Assembly: GCF_022605725.1 (NCBI RefSeq)
Contig: NC_065563.1
Span: 5,792,518-5,856,517, forward strand
Direction: 5' to 3'
Source of the DNA: Anthonomus grandis grandis
Lineage: Eukaryota > Arthropoda > Insecta > Coleoptera > Curculionidae
DNA: 64,000 nucleotides
A program made the translations under genes and the position numbers. Below, in pieces: positions 35,134 through 47,105 of the stretch (positions within the stretch are counted from its first letter, which is position 1; each line of letters starts with the position of its first letter). The notes beneath the pieces are model-generated. The model did no database searches. It had not been told where the DNA came from and saw only the letters and a program-made list of their open reading frames with translations.

Positions 35134-36229
35134 CCATAGCGAGATGGCTTTTAAATTATTCTAAATTGATTCTAGAGACATTTTTACCCCTACTGGTAAC
35201 GCTAACGATTCCCAGAACATTGGTCCCTATATATTCGCATTCACCTATTAGAGATTTTTTTATTTAGACTATATGGCTTTCAAATTGTATTTTTTAGAAG
35301 TAGAGAAAACTCGCAAACCACCTAATGTATTTCTTATTAGTTGATACTAAAGAAAACTTAAACAAATAGGTATATATGCAAACTAAACAAATATTTATAT
35401 TAAACTAAACACATTACATTTAGTTATTTTTTAAGTTACCGATTTGTAGCCATAAATTGCGGATCCTATCCATATAATTCCCTACACATAAACTGGCAGA
35501 CGTAGGTATTGTTTCAAACATGACCGATATCCCTGAAAACAGTTGGTACATACACTTGTTACCAGATCAACAAAATTTCAGGAATGATTGACCGTTTTGG
35601 GTAAATATGGAGTGCACTTTAAATTTTTCAGTTCAACATATCCGTTGCACAGATCTGTTTCTCAATCAAATATTTCCAAAATCCATGGTCATCAACTCGA
35701 CCCTGGTTAAATTATTTTCTTTGGCCATTATTGACATCAATTTAACTACACGGTATGGACCATCTAATATTTACAGAAAAAAAAAATTAATTATATAATA
35801 TACACTTTACTCAAAAGGAATAAATTGTCATTTTGCAATAATTGCCAAGAACAAATATCACTAAGATAGCAATAAATAGACTGCAGAAGCAAACGCCACA
35901 TTAAAAAGATTTTGTTGTGATGTTGTAATGTTGTAACACACTGTAACGCACTCGAGATCGCTTCTTGAACATAAAAATCCCAATGAAGCTTTTCCCACGA
36001 GTATCACGCAGTACCGACGACAATCCCGGGATAAACGACGCGCATATTTTGGCCAAAGAAGAATAATTTTGCAATGTTTGTAGTAAATCGCCATTTTTTG
36101 CAGAAATCACTCGGATCGATTGAAAAATATTTACCGCTATTTCATCGTGATACGTCTTAAATCAATACCGTGCGACACAACCCTTTTTTTTGTTCTTATA
36201 GATAGATCTGCAAGCAGAGCCCTCCTAGG

Positions 36230-36720
36230 TTGTATGTGTTCATCCAGTACATGGGGGAGTGTGGGGGGTGAAGAGACTTTTTTGATAATATTCCCGACCA
36301 ACTAAATCTTGTCCTCTTTGTCTTTCATTGCAACTCTCCTGGTGTAGACTTGACCTCAGATCTCTCTGTGCCTTTGTCGTTCATTAGGACCTGTATTACT
36401 ATTCCAGAATAATTTTAAAGCAATTTTATTTTGTATTACTTCTACAGAGGTGTTCTCTACAGCTTTCCAGGGTTCATTACAGCCTAGAATCTTATCAACT
36501 AGATTTTGTGGATTAATCTCTCCTATTGCATTAGTGAGAATTCCTCGGCTTTCTATTTTAGATATTCGAAGATTGTGGGTTCATCGTCTTCTTTACAACA
36601 GAAAACGCAATACAGTTTTCTTCTATATGTCCGTGAGGTATGTTGCGTTTGTTCTATTTCCACTTTCCAGTGAAACACCCTATTCATATTCGTTGTATTT
36701 CATATGCTAAGTAAAGGTTG
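36230..36720 (-). pseudogene. Possible LINE ORF2 C-terminal fragment
   Basis: The minus strand reads KLYCVFCCKEDDEPTIFEYL, resembling the C-terminal Cys-rich knuckle of R1/I-type LINEs. After a shift it gives LTNAIGEINPQNLVDKILGC, NEPWKAVENTSVEVIQNKIA and FWNSNTGPNERQRHREI, resembling the tail that follows the knuckle. No reverse transcriptase core is visible. The assignment is from pattern only. Confidence 0.4.
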
Positions 36721-37380
36721 TAACCCTGCCAATAATTGTGCAGCTTCAGCAGATCCAAGCAAGACTCTTATTGCCATTGGCCTATGTATGGAATTTAGAC
36801 GTCGGATATTACTTTGATGTTTCATCGCCTCTAGCCTTATCGGTGCCTCATTAGTAAATAAATCGCTGCTCGCCGCTGGAAGGCCGGTTGACAGGTCAGC
36901 AGCAAATAAATACGGTATAAATAAATATTTCTAGTAGTCTAAAGTGCTCCTGTTTAGTAGTGTTTTACTCGACAACTTTATCTGTGTCTCGAAAAGATTT
37001 AAATCAAAGTTGTCATATTGATCTCCTAAAAACATGATATTTTTAAAATTTAATATAACTATCATTGTATATGCTAATTTATTCTCTAAAAATTAAAAAA
37101 AAAATTAACCTTTTTGTAGGTTCAATCTTATTCAATTTAAATAGACAAATTATAATATTGGATTGGCAATGATTTGGATTAAACCAATGCTGCATACGAC
37201 AACTATTTCCCCATATCTATTAAAATAAAACTAATCTGACAACATAGCACAGTAGAGGTCCGGCATTTATCTGATTGACTCGGTTACTACAACAGCAAAA
37301 TCATGGCCGTTTCCCTCCGAGTCAATTTTTAAACTGATTGGCCTCCCAACCCAGATGCGTTCGAGGTGTAGGTGTTTTAA

Positions 37381-38048
37381 GCCGCGTACTCATTGACGAA
37401 CTGTAACTGTAACTGCAACTGTTACAGCAACCAAATCCAGTAATGTGGACGTGTACCGAACATAGTTCGCGAGCACGCGCAGAGCCGCTTGCCGCGAGCC
37501 AAATTTTGTCGGTTTTTAGGACGAACACAAAGGAATTCTCAGTTGGTTCGTGGAAGTTGTTTTGCGAGGTTCGCGTGTGCCGTGCAACCAATATAATTAT
37601 AATTAGCCAAATACCTTAATGTCACTGCTAGTCTGTCTTGAACGGATATTGCTTCCCTGCAAGTAGTATTCATTTTCTGAATCTTCGGACCAATTAAATT
37701 AATACAATATTCAAAATCCGTTGGACTCATGCGGGTAAAATTTTTGTAGTGTCCGCTAATTTGTTGCATCTTCAAAGCTGCAAATAATGAAGATCCACTT
37801 CTCTCTTTATACAGTGCATGAGACCACCATCGCCGAGGACGTTTTTCTTTTTCAATTAATGCATCTATTAAAATAAAAGCAGCACTGGCTATCATTTCTG
37901 GTTGCGACATGGCGGCTTGAGCTCACGGCGAACAATGCGGATTGAGAGGGTCGCGAGGGCAAAGAACGTGGTTACAGTAGTTCCTTTGATACAGTAACTG
38001 TTGCAGTTACAGTTACAAGACTTACAAGTTCGTTAATGAGTACGCGGC
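37381..38048 (-). mobile_element. PIF/Harbinger deletion derivative, 668 bp
   Basis: The ends GCCGCGTACTCATTGACGAA and its complement match. Subterminally, imperfect ACTGTAACTGTAACTGCAAC and GTTGCAGTTACAGTTAC repeats continue the inverted symmetry. The flanking bases are TTAA and TTTT, so the 3-bp target duplication is not exact. It contains the N-terminal half of a Harbinger transposase and lies at the edge of the 34094-37375 inverted repeat. Confidence 0.8.
37539..37910 (-). pseudogene. Harbinger transposase, N-terminal half
   Basis: A 123-codon frame starts MSQPEMIASAAFILIDALIE. RRWWSHALYKERSGSS follows at about residues 26-41, then FTRMSPTDFEYCINLIGPKI at about 58-77 and ISVQDRLAVTLRYLA at about 88-102. 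These segments are typical of the region before the DDE nuclease in PIF/Harbinger proteins. The frame then leaves the family sequence (HANLAKQLPRTN), because the DDE domain is deleted. It cannot catalyse transposition. Confidence 0.8.
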
Positions 38049-38049
38049 T

Positions 38050-38880
38050 TTTCCTCTATTTGGTAGTATAGTGTCAAAAGCTCTTGGTACTCGTCGCTTT
38101 TTTACAGGCTTTTTCTAAATTTTTTTCAATGCAATGTTTCCTTTTTGTTTTGGGTCAACCCTAATATTTGAGTCTTTGTGAAGTTATAGTAGTATAAAAA
38201 AATTTCCTTCCATTTGTACCCCAATACTATTGACTCAGTCATCTTCGGTGCAATTTGGAGATTAGGTTTACTCTTCCAGAGCCATATGGGATGCAAAGTT
38301 TCATTTACCTTTCATATCCAACCCAACACAACCTAACCTAACCCAATTTAACACAACCCAACCCTATCCAGTCTTTTTACCATTACGCCACAGAATCATT
38401 ATGTTTTTTGTTTATTATTATAAAAAAAATATTCATCCTTCAATTTTTGTTTCTTAATATAGTCCAAAAAAGCTAACCTTCTTTACTATTTCATGCTCAA
38501 AAAGAATAGGAGATACCTAAACCGATTGAACCTTTAAATTATGTTTGTACCTACTACGTAATTGGATAAATTATGTGAGAAAAATATAATTTCCAAAAAA
38601 ATCCAGAGATGAAGTTAAAAATGAAATTATAGTTCATACTGAATATTACATTTATTTTTTAAACTAATCTCTAATCTCTAGAAAAATAACAATAAATCAA
38701 TTTTTAAACGAAAGGGACTTACTCTTCAGTCACTTTAAACGCATCACTTTCCTTATTTTTTAAAAACCATTCACAGCAACAAAAAGAGAGTAAAGATGTC
38801 ATTGGTAAACTATGCCATTCACTGTTTCGAAATACCACATGATCATCCAGTCCGCATACGTAGAATATGTAGTTTTCTAA
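38050..38880. other. 3' side of F-box gene 2; short repeat remnant
   Basis: Nothing coding recognised. CAACCTAACCTAACCC at about 38328 is a two-unit match to the insect telomeric repeat, too short to mean anything. At 38570-38660 one degenerate unit of the GAGAAAAATATAATTTCC repeat occurs in plus orientation. Confidence 0.4.
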
Positions 38881-38904
38881 GCTACAACACTTCCTGTTTT
38901 GGCA

Positions 38905-39345
38905 CTAACTTCCAAATTTATTCCTGAATTCAATAGGATACGGTGTACTCGGAAAAAATTTGCTGGGCCAGCAGTTATTGATTTTCAAAAACTCCAAATT
39001 GCGCGAATAGAGGCACAATCCTTGTGCAATATATTGGATATCCTGCCTGTTCGAAAAGGACGCCCTCTTTAGTTGGGGATTGTTGATTAGCCATTCTTTT
39101 ATAACAGACAAAGGCACTTTTTCGTCTACTTTTATGGATTGCCAGAGGCTTTCTGTTGTAGTCATCCTTTTCCACCTTGTACATACCGCTCTGATAGGAC
39201 CATACAGCTCATCAATGCTTAAATATGAGAAGATTTCCACTAGCATTTCATCTGGCAAGCTCTCAGTGTGATTTACGAGGCGTTTTTTCGATTTTTTTAA
39301 GCATTGGTGGTCATTTGAAAGTAGTGGGGATTCAGTAGACTCCAT
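38905..39345 (-). CDS. F-box protein, short intronless gene 2 (paralogue of gene 1)
   Basis: A 146-residue frame starts at ATG 39345. The F-box spans about residues 28-70 (LPDEMLVEIFSYLSIDEL, then AVCTRWKRMTTTESLW), followed by LKRASFSNRQDIQYIAQGL and NLEFLKINNC, matching gene 1 block for block to about residue 125. It then ends after a short unrelated tail, so like gene 1 it lacks the rest of a leucine-rich-repeat substrate domain. It is transcribed opposite to gene 1 and to tmod. An upstream CTGTCACTTTGACA motif (complement at 39448-39461) matches gene 1. The family role would be Skp1 binding in an SCF ubiquitin ligase; the substrate is unknown. The frame is intact, but a recently truncated copy cannot be excluded. 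Confidence 0.7.
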   Translation of the reverse strand: MESTESPLLSNDHQCLKKSKKRLVNHTESLPDEMLVEIFSYLSIDELYGPIRAVCTRWKRMTTTESLWQSIKVDEKVPLSVIKEWLINNPQLKRASFSNRQDIQYIAQGLCLYSRNLEFLKINNCWPSKFFPSTPYPIEFRNKFGS

Positions 39346-39539
39346 GGTGTAGAATAGAGAGAACGCGTTACATTGCTATCATAGGAAAATTTGAAATACA
39401 CAAAACAAAAAAAAAAAAATAAGTCGGTTTATAACAGTTCAACTGTATGTCAAAGTGACAGGTACATACATTTAGGTCATGACAATTACTGGCATAGATA
39501 TTGTGATCTAAATGGCCACCCAATGTTTGTTTACAAGTT

Positions 39540-40440
39540 CAATAGATATATCCGGATCTAGTTAATCCGGAATCTTTTTGAAATTCCTTTTTGGTTTAAT
39601 TAATTACCTCGGGAAAACATAATTTTATTCCATCCTTCATGATACGTAAGACTGAGATGGTGATATAAGAATAAAAATTTAACTTTTTCAAGTTTTTACT
39701 ACATTATTTAATAGTTGAATTTTAAGTTATTCTCTTGATTTCCTGAAAATGGTATTTCTCACGTATTTTATCCAATTATTTTTTTCTCACGTCGTTCCAA
39801 TTACGTAGAACAAACAATTTATTTCAGTCCTTTGAGATATATTAGACTGACTTGGGGATATAAAAATGAAAGTTGAAGTTTTTGCAGTTTTTTTCTATAT
39901 CACAATTTATTTCTAAATTACTATCTGGTTCTTTTCAAAATTGTGTTTCTCACATTACACATCTTTTATTATGCTTCTGGAAATTGCTTGTTATTTTTTT
40001 TAAGTAGTTTAATCAAATAGATAGACAAAAACATCATTTTGTTCCATTCTTTATAATACTCAGATGGCATTATAAGAATGAAAATTTACCTTTTTTAACG
40101 TTTTTCTATATCATTTCATTCATAAATTACAGTCTGTATTTTCTGAAAATTGTGTTTTTCTCACATAGTGTATCCAATTGCATAGAAAGAACACAGTTTT
40201 ATTTCCACCCTTAATGACACGTTAGACCGAGATAACGATACAAAAATATATATAATCTGAATTTTTTTCTGTACCACTATGTCATTTCATAATTACTGTC
40301 TGAATCTTCTTGTTTTTTACTTACATAATTTAACTCGTATAAAATTTAGAAAAAAAACGTCTCTTTATTCCAATTTCTTACGATACAACAAAGTGAAATT
40401 GTAATAAAAAATAAAAATTGAACATAATATGTACAGAGTG
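39540..40440 (-). repeat. Decayed tandem repeat upstream of F-box gene 2
   Basis: At least four units of about 180-200 nt on the minus strand. Landmarks in plus orientation: TTTCCTGAAAATGGTATTTCTCAC (about 39738), TTTTCAAAATTGTGTTTCTCAC (about 39935), and TTTCTGAAAATTGTGTTTTTCTCAC (about 40139). Each is preceded by an ATGAAAGTTGAAGTTTTT-like block and a CCTT..GA.AC.T.AGAC.GA block. The same unit in opposite orientation lies at 21030-21480. Confidence 0.65.
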
Positions 40441-41850
40441 TCTAATATTCATTGGACATCAATCCAATGTTAAGGCGCTTCCAGGCAACTTCTACCGATA
40501 ATACCAAAAGTTTTTTTTGTACGAAATTACTCATAAATTAAGTAAAACCATCAAGAGACGGTTTACGTAATAATCGTATGAACTTTTTACAATTTATAGA
40601 GCGACAAAAGATAAAAGCAAAATATCAAATCCACCTGGCGGCGAGAGGAAAAGCGAAAATCATTCGGACGGAATAGTCCCGTATATTTATTTATAATAAA
40701 AAAAAGTTAAAAAAATCGCTCGACGTCGTTCATCTGATCATTGTGAGTAGTAGCTAAAATTATCCAAGTGTTTTTTGGCTGATGTTTATTATACAAGGCA
40801 TCCCATCAGTTACGCAGCACTAAATTTAAATCTAAACGGTAGAAATCACACATATATATTTTTTTAATTATATAACCTGTTACCGTTTCGATTTAAAGAT
40901 GGCCTTGTGTTTCTTTGCTTTGCGTGCACAAAAAAAACATATGAATTGGTGAAAAGTTTAATTCTATAAGGCATAACAAGTCGCTAACCTGGAAATAGAT
41001 CCAGAATTATAGTTTTAGGTTTTTAAACTAAATAACGCATACTAACGCCTTATTGTTGCTAAATCGTAATTCATAAAGCTTTCTCTGTGTGGCTTCATTA
41101 TTTGGTTTATTATTAGATTCAGTGTGTCTATAATTTGGTGTTACTTTCTTGAGCCCCTTAGCAGCCAAATATCATTTAAATCTGTCTGGATCTTCTGGAA
41201 ATTGTTTTTAAATAGGCACACTGAATCTACTTACATTGTACTTGTGTCAAAAACAATTTACAATAAATAAAAGCTTCAATAGCTGAAAAAATACAACAAA
41301 TCTGGATTGAGTTACTTATTTAGGATTTCTTGGATCTTCACTGGATTCATTATGAATAGGAAATTTTGGAAGATGGATTTATGACAAACGGTAAGATTAG
41401 GATTTTATTTGTCTTAGTACAAATCTCGATGTTTTTCTATTTATTTTTAAATAAATAAATTCTATTAGAAAAAGAAGAAAGACTTGTACTAGGACACTTT
41501 TTGTTAAGTAGTTTTATATTAAGTTTATTGCCATATAAGTTGTATAAATATAAATGTGTTTTTTTGAGATGTTATTGTTTCCGCATCATTATGTATAATA
41601 AATATATATTTTTCGAGTTTGTTTATGTTTTTTTATCACCTCAAAGAAATGGTATAAGCACAAAGAGCCATTGAGAAGTTATTTTAATTTAAAATCCTTC
41701 TTTTTGTTTCCAACTCACTTAAATTTGGGCGCGGCTCATTGTAGCAGTTCAAATGTTTAATTAAAAAAAATAATAAAAGAGCTGACCTACTAATTGATTT
41801 TTGTTTGTCAATTTACAGAAATAATGTGTTTAGATGATTTAATTTAGATT
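40441..41850. other. AT-rich intron sequence, nothing recognised
   Basis: Only isolated TACAGAGTG- and ATACAAGGCATCCC-type mariner-end-like motifs (about 40433 and 40793) without partners. No open frame or repeat structure seen. Confidence 0.4.
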
Positions 41851-44800
41851 TCATTGTAATATTATTTAATGTTGTTTGTTAAAATTAATATTCATTTAAA
41901 GCCACAAGTTCTATTAATAATATAAATTTACGTTCCAAAAACATTTTTGTATATAACAAAATAGACACGTAATCTATTATGTACATTAAATGTCCAATGA
42001 CTAAAAGTAAAAGGGTGGTCCATTTTTTACATAATTACTTTGTAAATTTGCATTGAGTAAATATATTTTTAATAACATAGAATTTGGATAATTCGTGTGA
42101 TTATATATAATTTAAATACCCCGTGACTAGATAAAACGTAGGTAATTTATTAGATTATTTTTTTATAAATTTACATTAGGTTAATCATCAAATATAACTT
42201 TTACAATTTTTTTAGTAAAAGAAGGAAAATGAAAATATTTTACACAATTACTTTGTAAATTTACATAATATGAACATGAAATATTCAATAAAAGTAATGA
42301 ATTATTTATAATTTGTAATAACATAAAATTTCGAAAATTTATGTAAATATCATACTTAATTAAGTTAAAGAAAAAACACTTTTTTAGTAAAAAATAACGT
42401 TAAACAACTTACTTTATACAATAACTTAAAAATTTACATTGAAAAAGTAAACATAATTAATTATGCATAATATTTACATTAAATATCCAATGACTAAATA
42501 AAAGGCAATAAATTTCTTTATCGTGTTTCCGTTCGTGTTCGTTATTGCCTAGACACAATTGCTCCGTAAATTTACATTGGTGAAAGTATATTTGTTATTT
42601 AACATTATATATAACGTATTAATTTAACATTTCACAAAGTAAAATTATAAATATGCCTTTATAATCGTGTTACATTGTAGAAATATTGTAAGTCATAAAC
42701 AGTGTAAAATTCGACAATTTATATAAAAAAGTTATAAAGCAAATATTAAAATTTAGCAAAGTAAATATAATATAGTGGAAAAGTATATTTTTGCATGTAA
42801 TGAAATAGAAACAGAATCTATTACATTTAAATTATAAAATATGTAGTAACCGTAACAGATTTTTAAAATTTGTCCAATTTATACTTTTTAGCAAAAGAAG
42901 GAAATCAAAAATAATTTTCACAATTATTATGTACATTTACATTACATAAATCCTGAATTATTTAGTAACATTTATATTTTTTAAATTTTAAAGTTGTACA
43001 CGTTTTAGCAACGGAAGGCAAATATGAATATTTTACATACCTACCGTGTAAATTTACATTGGATAATGTATATTTTTAATATCATAAAATGTACGTTATT
43101 CATTACAGAATTATTTTGAAAATTTACATTGGATAAATCCTGAATTATTCAGTAACAGTATTATTTTTGAATTTTTAGTTTGCCAAAAGAAACAAAATTA
43201 ATTTGTAATGTTTCCACTTTCTTAGCAAAAGAAAGGAAGTAAAAATATTTTACACAAATAATTTTTTAATTTATTTTGTAAAAATTTAATTTGTCAGAAA
43301 AAAAAATTAAATATGTCTTTGTAATCATGGTACTTTTATATCTGTCATAAGTAGCGTAAAAGTGCGTTGGAAAAGTAAATTTTTTTGGTATGTAGCAAAA
43401 TAGAGACGTAATTTGTTTTGCGTATATTTACAATAAATCCCCAGTGACTAAATAAAAGTTAATTAATTTTTTAAATTTACTTTATGTGAATCGTGAAATA
43501 TTCCGTAATAGTAATGAATTGCGTATGATTTGTAAAAGTTTCTTAGTAAAAAAATAACATAAGCATTGTTGGAATATTTTACAAAGCTGCCTTGTAAATT
43601 TACATTGGGTAAAGTATATTTGTTATAACATTAAATTTCACAAAGAAAAATTGTAAATATGTTTTTGTAATAAAAAATGAGTTGAAAAATAACTTTAAAC
43701 AACTTTAGAATAATTTACAGAACTGCTTCGTTAATTTGCATTGGGTGTATTTTTATAACATAAAATCAAGTATATTTGTTACATAAAATTTCACAGAAAA
43801 AAAATTTAAATATGCCTTTGTAATCGTGTTACATTGTAAAAATATCGTACGTCATAGTTATTGTAAAATTCTACAATTTATATAAAAGTTATCAACAATA
43901 TGTACAAATTTACCAAAATAAATATTCATTTACCATGAACGAAATCTATTTAAAATTTTAAAATTTTATTAGGTACAACAACAGTAATGAATTATTTATA
44001 ATTTGTAACATCGTTTTAGTAAAACATATCACTAAAGAAAAAGAATTTCTTTGGAAATTTACATTGGAAAAGTAAACATAATTTATTATGCATATTTACT
44101 TTAAATACTCAATGACTAAGCGACAGGTATTTAATTTTTTACATAATTACTTCGTAAATTTACCTTGGACAATATTTGTTAAAACATAAAATTACACACA
44201 GAAAAATTGTAAATATGCCTTAATGTAATCGTATAATGTATGAAGAACATGTTTAAGTGTACCAAAATGAATATTCATTTTCAACACGAATTCTATTCAT
44301 AATATAAATTTACATTGGAAAAGTATAATTTTATATATGTAACAAACTAGAAACCTAGTTTAATACGCATAGTATTTACATTAATTGCTCAACGATTAAG
44401 TAAAAGGTAGGTTATTTTTTACTTAAATACTTCGTAAATTTACATTAAGCAAATCCTGATTTTTTAACTCCTGACTTATTGAGTATTTTTTTTTTTTAAT
44501 TTTAAAGTTTGCATTTTTAGCAAAAGAAAGAAAATGATAATGTTTTACATAATTGACTAAAATAAATGCAAATATGCATTTGTATTCGTGTCACTTTGTA
44601 ATATCTGTCATGAGTGCAAAATTTCACATTTTATATGGAAAAGTTACTAAACATTATATTTGTGTAAATGGTTCCACATAAATATCCATTTATAAGACAA
44701 GTTTTATAAAAGTAAAATTAAATAAAAATAGTAATATAAAAGTAAAAAGTAAATAAAATAAAAAAAAAGTTTTAGTAAATCTACCTTAGGTAAATCCTGA

Positions 44801-44904
44801 CTTATTCTGAAATGGTTTATTTTTTTATTTTTAAAGTTTGCACTTTTTCTGCAGAAGAAACAAAAGTAATCAAATTTCACACAATTACTTTGAGTAAAAT
44901 AAAT

Positions 44905-44952
44905 TTGTACATAATACATACATACATACATAATACATACATACATACTTAA
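44905..44952 (+). repeat. CATA microsatellite
   Basis: Runs of CATA/TACA repeat units (ATACATACATACATACATAA twice) inside the satellite-like field. Confidence 0.85.
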
Positions 44953-45591
44953 AATTTTGAAAATTCAGGTAAATTCGCGTAGTAATTTACTACACAATTA
45001 TTTTGTAAATTTAGATTAGGTAGATCCTGACTTATTGAGTAACAGTAATTTTTTTTTAATTTGGAAAGTTTGCACTTTCTTAGCAAAAGAATAAAATTGA
45101 TGTTTTACACAATTTCTTCGTAAATTTATCTTAGGAAAGTATATTTGTACTTAAAACTTTTAAAACATAAAAATTTCAAAATTCATGTAAATACTTTATT
45201 ACACAATTATTTTATAAATTTTCATAGGTCTGTAAGAAACTCAGAGGTAACTCCTGAATGATTTAGTTACAGTAATTTTTTATTAAATTTGTAAAGCTGC
45301 AATTTCTTAGCCAAAGAAGAAACGTAAAAGTATTTTGCAAATTTATTTGTAAATATACATTGGAAAAAGTATTTATATTATTATATAATATTACAAAAAA
45401 ATTTTGTGTAACTTTACCAATGCTAATTTTGCTTACAGGAATAAATTCTATTTAAATTTACGTGGAAAAAGTATATTTTTGTATGTAATAAAATACAGGC
45501 GTAATTTTTTATGCATAATATAAGTACCCAATTATTAAGTAAAAGAATGTTAATCTTTTACATAACTATTTAGGTTTATATTGGGTATATA

Positions 45592-47105
45592 CAGGGTGTT
45601 TGTTAACCTATACGCATAAACTTGGGAAATTATTGCTGACGGCAAATAATGACTAATAGTGAAAAAAAAATTTACTAAAATAGTTTTAGTTACGGAGATA
45701 AACGACTTATTAATTAAAATTTAAAAAAAAACGTAAATTTTCCAATATAAATGTTTATTTAACCATTATAGTAACTGTTCGAAGTTATTTCCATGACTTC
45801 AATACATAATTGAGCACGCCTAATCTAAGAGTTGCAGACAGCAGCTAATCCAGGTTTTAGTCGAGTTTTCTCGGCAAATATCCGATGTCTCAATTCTTGT
45901 TCATTGTCAACTTAGGTTACATACACCAGAGATTTTAGGTGGCCCCAAAAATAAAAGTCAAGCGGATTAAGGTCGGGTGATCGAGGAGGCCATCCAATTG
46001 GACCACCTCGGCCTATCTATCGTTCGGAGCACATTCGATCCAAATGCCGTCGCACTGGTCGCGCAAAATGTAGTGGAGCACCATCGTGAAGAAACCACAA
46101 ATTCTGCCTAATGTGAAGAGGGACTTCTTCAAGGAGTACCGGCAAATTTAGTCGCAAGAATTGTAAATAAAGAGCACCAGTTAGACGATTATCCAAAATG
46201 AAAGGGCCAATAAGTATTCCGTTTACAATTCCAGCCCACACATTTACTGAAAATCGTTGTTGAAAGTTTGTTCGCCGAATGGCATGCGAATTTTCAACTG
46301 CCCAAAAATGCGTGTTGCGAAAATTGTGAATACCATTGCGTGTGAAAATTGCTTCATCCGTAGCTAAAATGTTCCTGGTAAAGTTTAGGTTTAACTGCTG
46401 CTGATGTAACAACCACTCGCAAAAGTTTACTCGAGGCGCATGATCCCTTGGAAGTAAAGCTTGTACCCTATGGACGTGAAATGGATACAGTAATTCACGC
46501 CTTAAAATCCGCCAAACTGTGACTGGCGATAATCCAAATTGAGTTGCAATTGTTCTAGTGCTTATGTCAGGATGCTCTTCGATGATATCTAAAATCAAAT
46601 TCTCCAGATTTAAAATGCGCGTAGGTCTAATGGCTCCACCAGGTTGCCCTGGCCTCGGCCGCAAATTCCCAGTTTCTCTACCCCGCTGAACCACACGCAA
46701 AAAAGTTTCACGCGACGGATGATACTTATGAGGAAACCTTTGTGCATAAAGATTAGCTGCAGCCACACTGTTTTGTCTTGATTCCCCGTATGCCAGTAAC
46801 ATGTCTATTAGTTCCTCATTTGAAAAATTATGCGGCATAATTTTAATAAAAAACGAAATACAAGCACAACTGTATCAACTGATAGCAAAGTAGGTACTAC
46901 TAAACATAATAAACATCATCCGGACTTGTCTATTTCTTAATTTGAAAACAAAATTCCACCTGATAAAGTTATTACATTTTTGTGAAAAAAAAGAATTATC
47001 TCAGAAACTAAAAATATTTTACTTAAATTTTCTTTCACTATTAGTCATTATTTATCATTAGCAATAATTTCCCAAGTTTATGCGTATAGGTTAAGAAACA
47101 CCCTG
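45592..47105 (-). mobile_element. DD41D mariner-like element, 1.5 kb
   Basis: The ends CAGGGTGTTTGTTAACCTAT and complement CAGGGTGTTTCTTAACCTAT match, and the inverted repeats run about 150 nt. The flanks are TA at 45590-45591 and TG at 47106-47107, a one-base decay of the TA duplication. It is inserted in the satellite-like field and carries one minus-strand transposase gene. Confidence 0.85.
45770..46838 (-). pseudogene. DD41D mariner transposase with two nonsense codons
   Basis: ATG at 46838 opens 273 codons: MPHNFSNEELIDMLLAYGES (first helix-turn-helix), ISTRTIATQFGLSPVTVWRI (second, about residues 96-115), a GRPR-like RPRPGQPGG linker, and the first catalytic block ATDEAIF (about residue 160). 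HFWAVEN and VNVWAGIVNGILIGPF follow, and HDGAPLHFARPVRRHL is the second block. The frame is stopped after SER by TAG where Trp is expected, but continues IGRGGPIGWPPRSPDLNPLDFYFWG, with another stop after VYVT. I count 41 residues between the second and third aspartates. Catalytic aspartates are all present. Two nonsense changes and no frameshift make it one of the better preserved genes here. Confidence 0.85.

Larger units (their letters stand above)
34094..37375. mobile_element. Inverted-repeat region, arms about 270 nt, 3.3 kb apart
   Basis: The left arm, about 34094-34375 (AACACCTACGCCTCGAAC, then CTGCTGTTGTAGCAACCGAG-type sequence and ATTGCCAATCCAATATTATA), matches the complement of about 37110-37375. 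The outer end of the right arm stops at the Harbinger derivative at 37381. The interior has (TA)n tracts, a LINE fragment and no gene identifiable as its own transposase, so it may be a large non-autonomous element or an inverted duplication. A minus-strand frame at 35901-36110 (FIPGLSSVLRDTRGKSFIGI) is coding-like but unrecognised. Confidence 0.5.

Noticed and set aside
34962..35267. A 101-codon Tyr/Ile-rich frame
   Set aside because: It is a translation of a (TA)n microsatellite.
38325..38370. CCTAACCTAACCC-like telomeric repeat
   Set aside because: Only two exact units amid variants such as CCAACCC; too short for an interstitial telomere.
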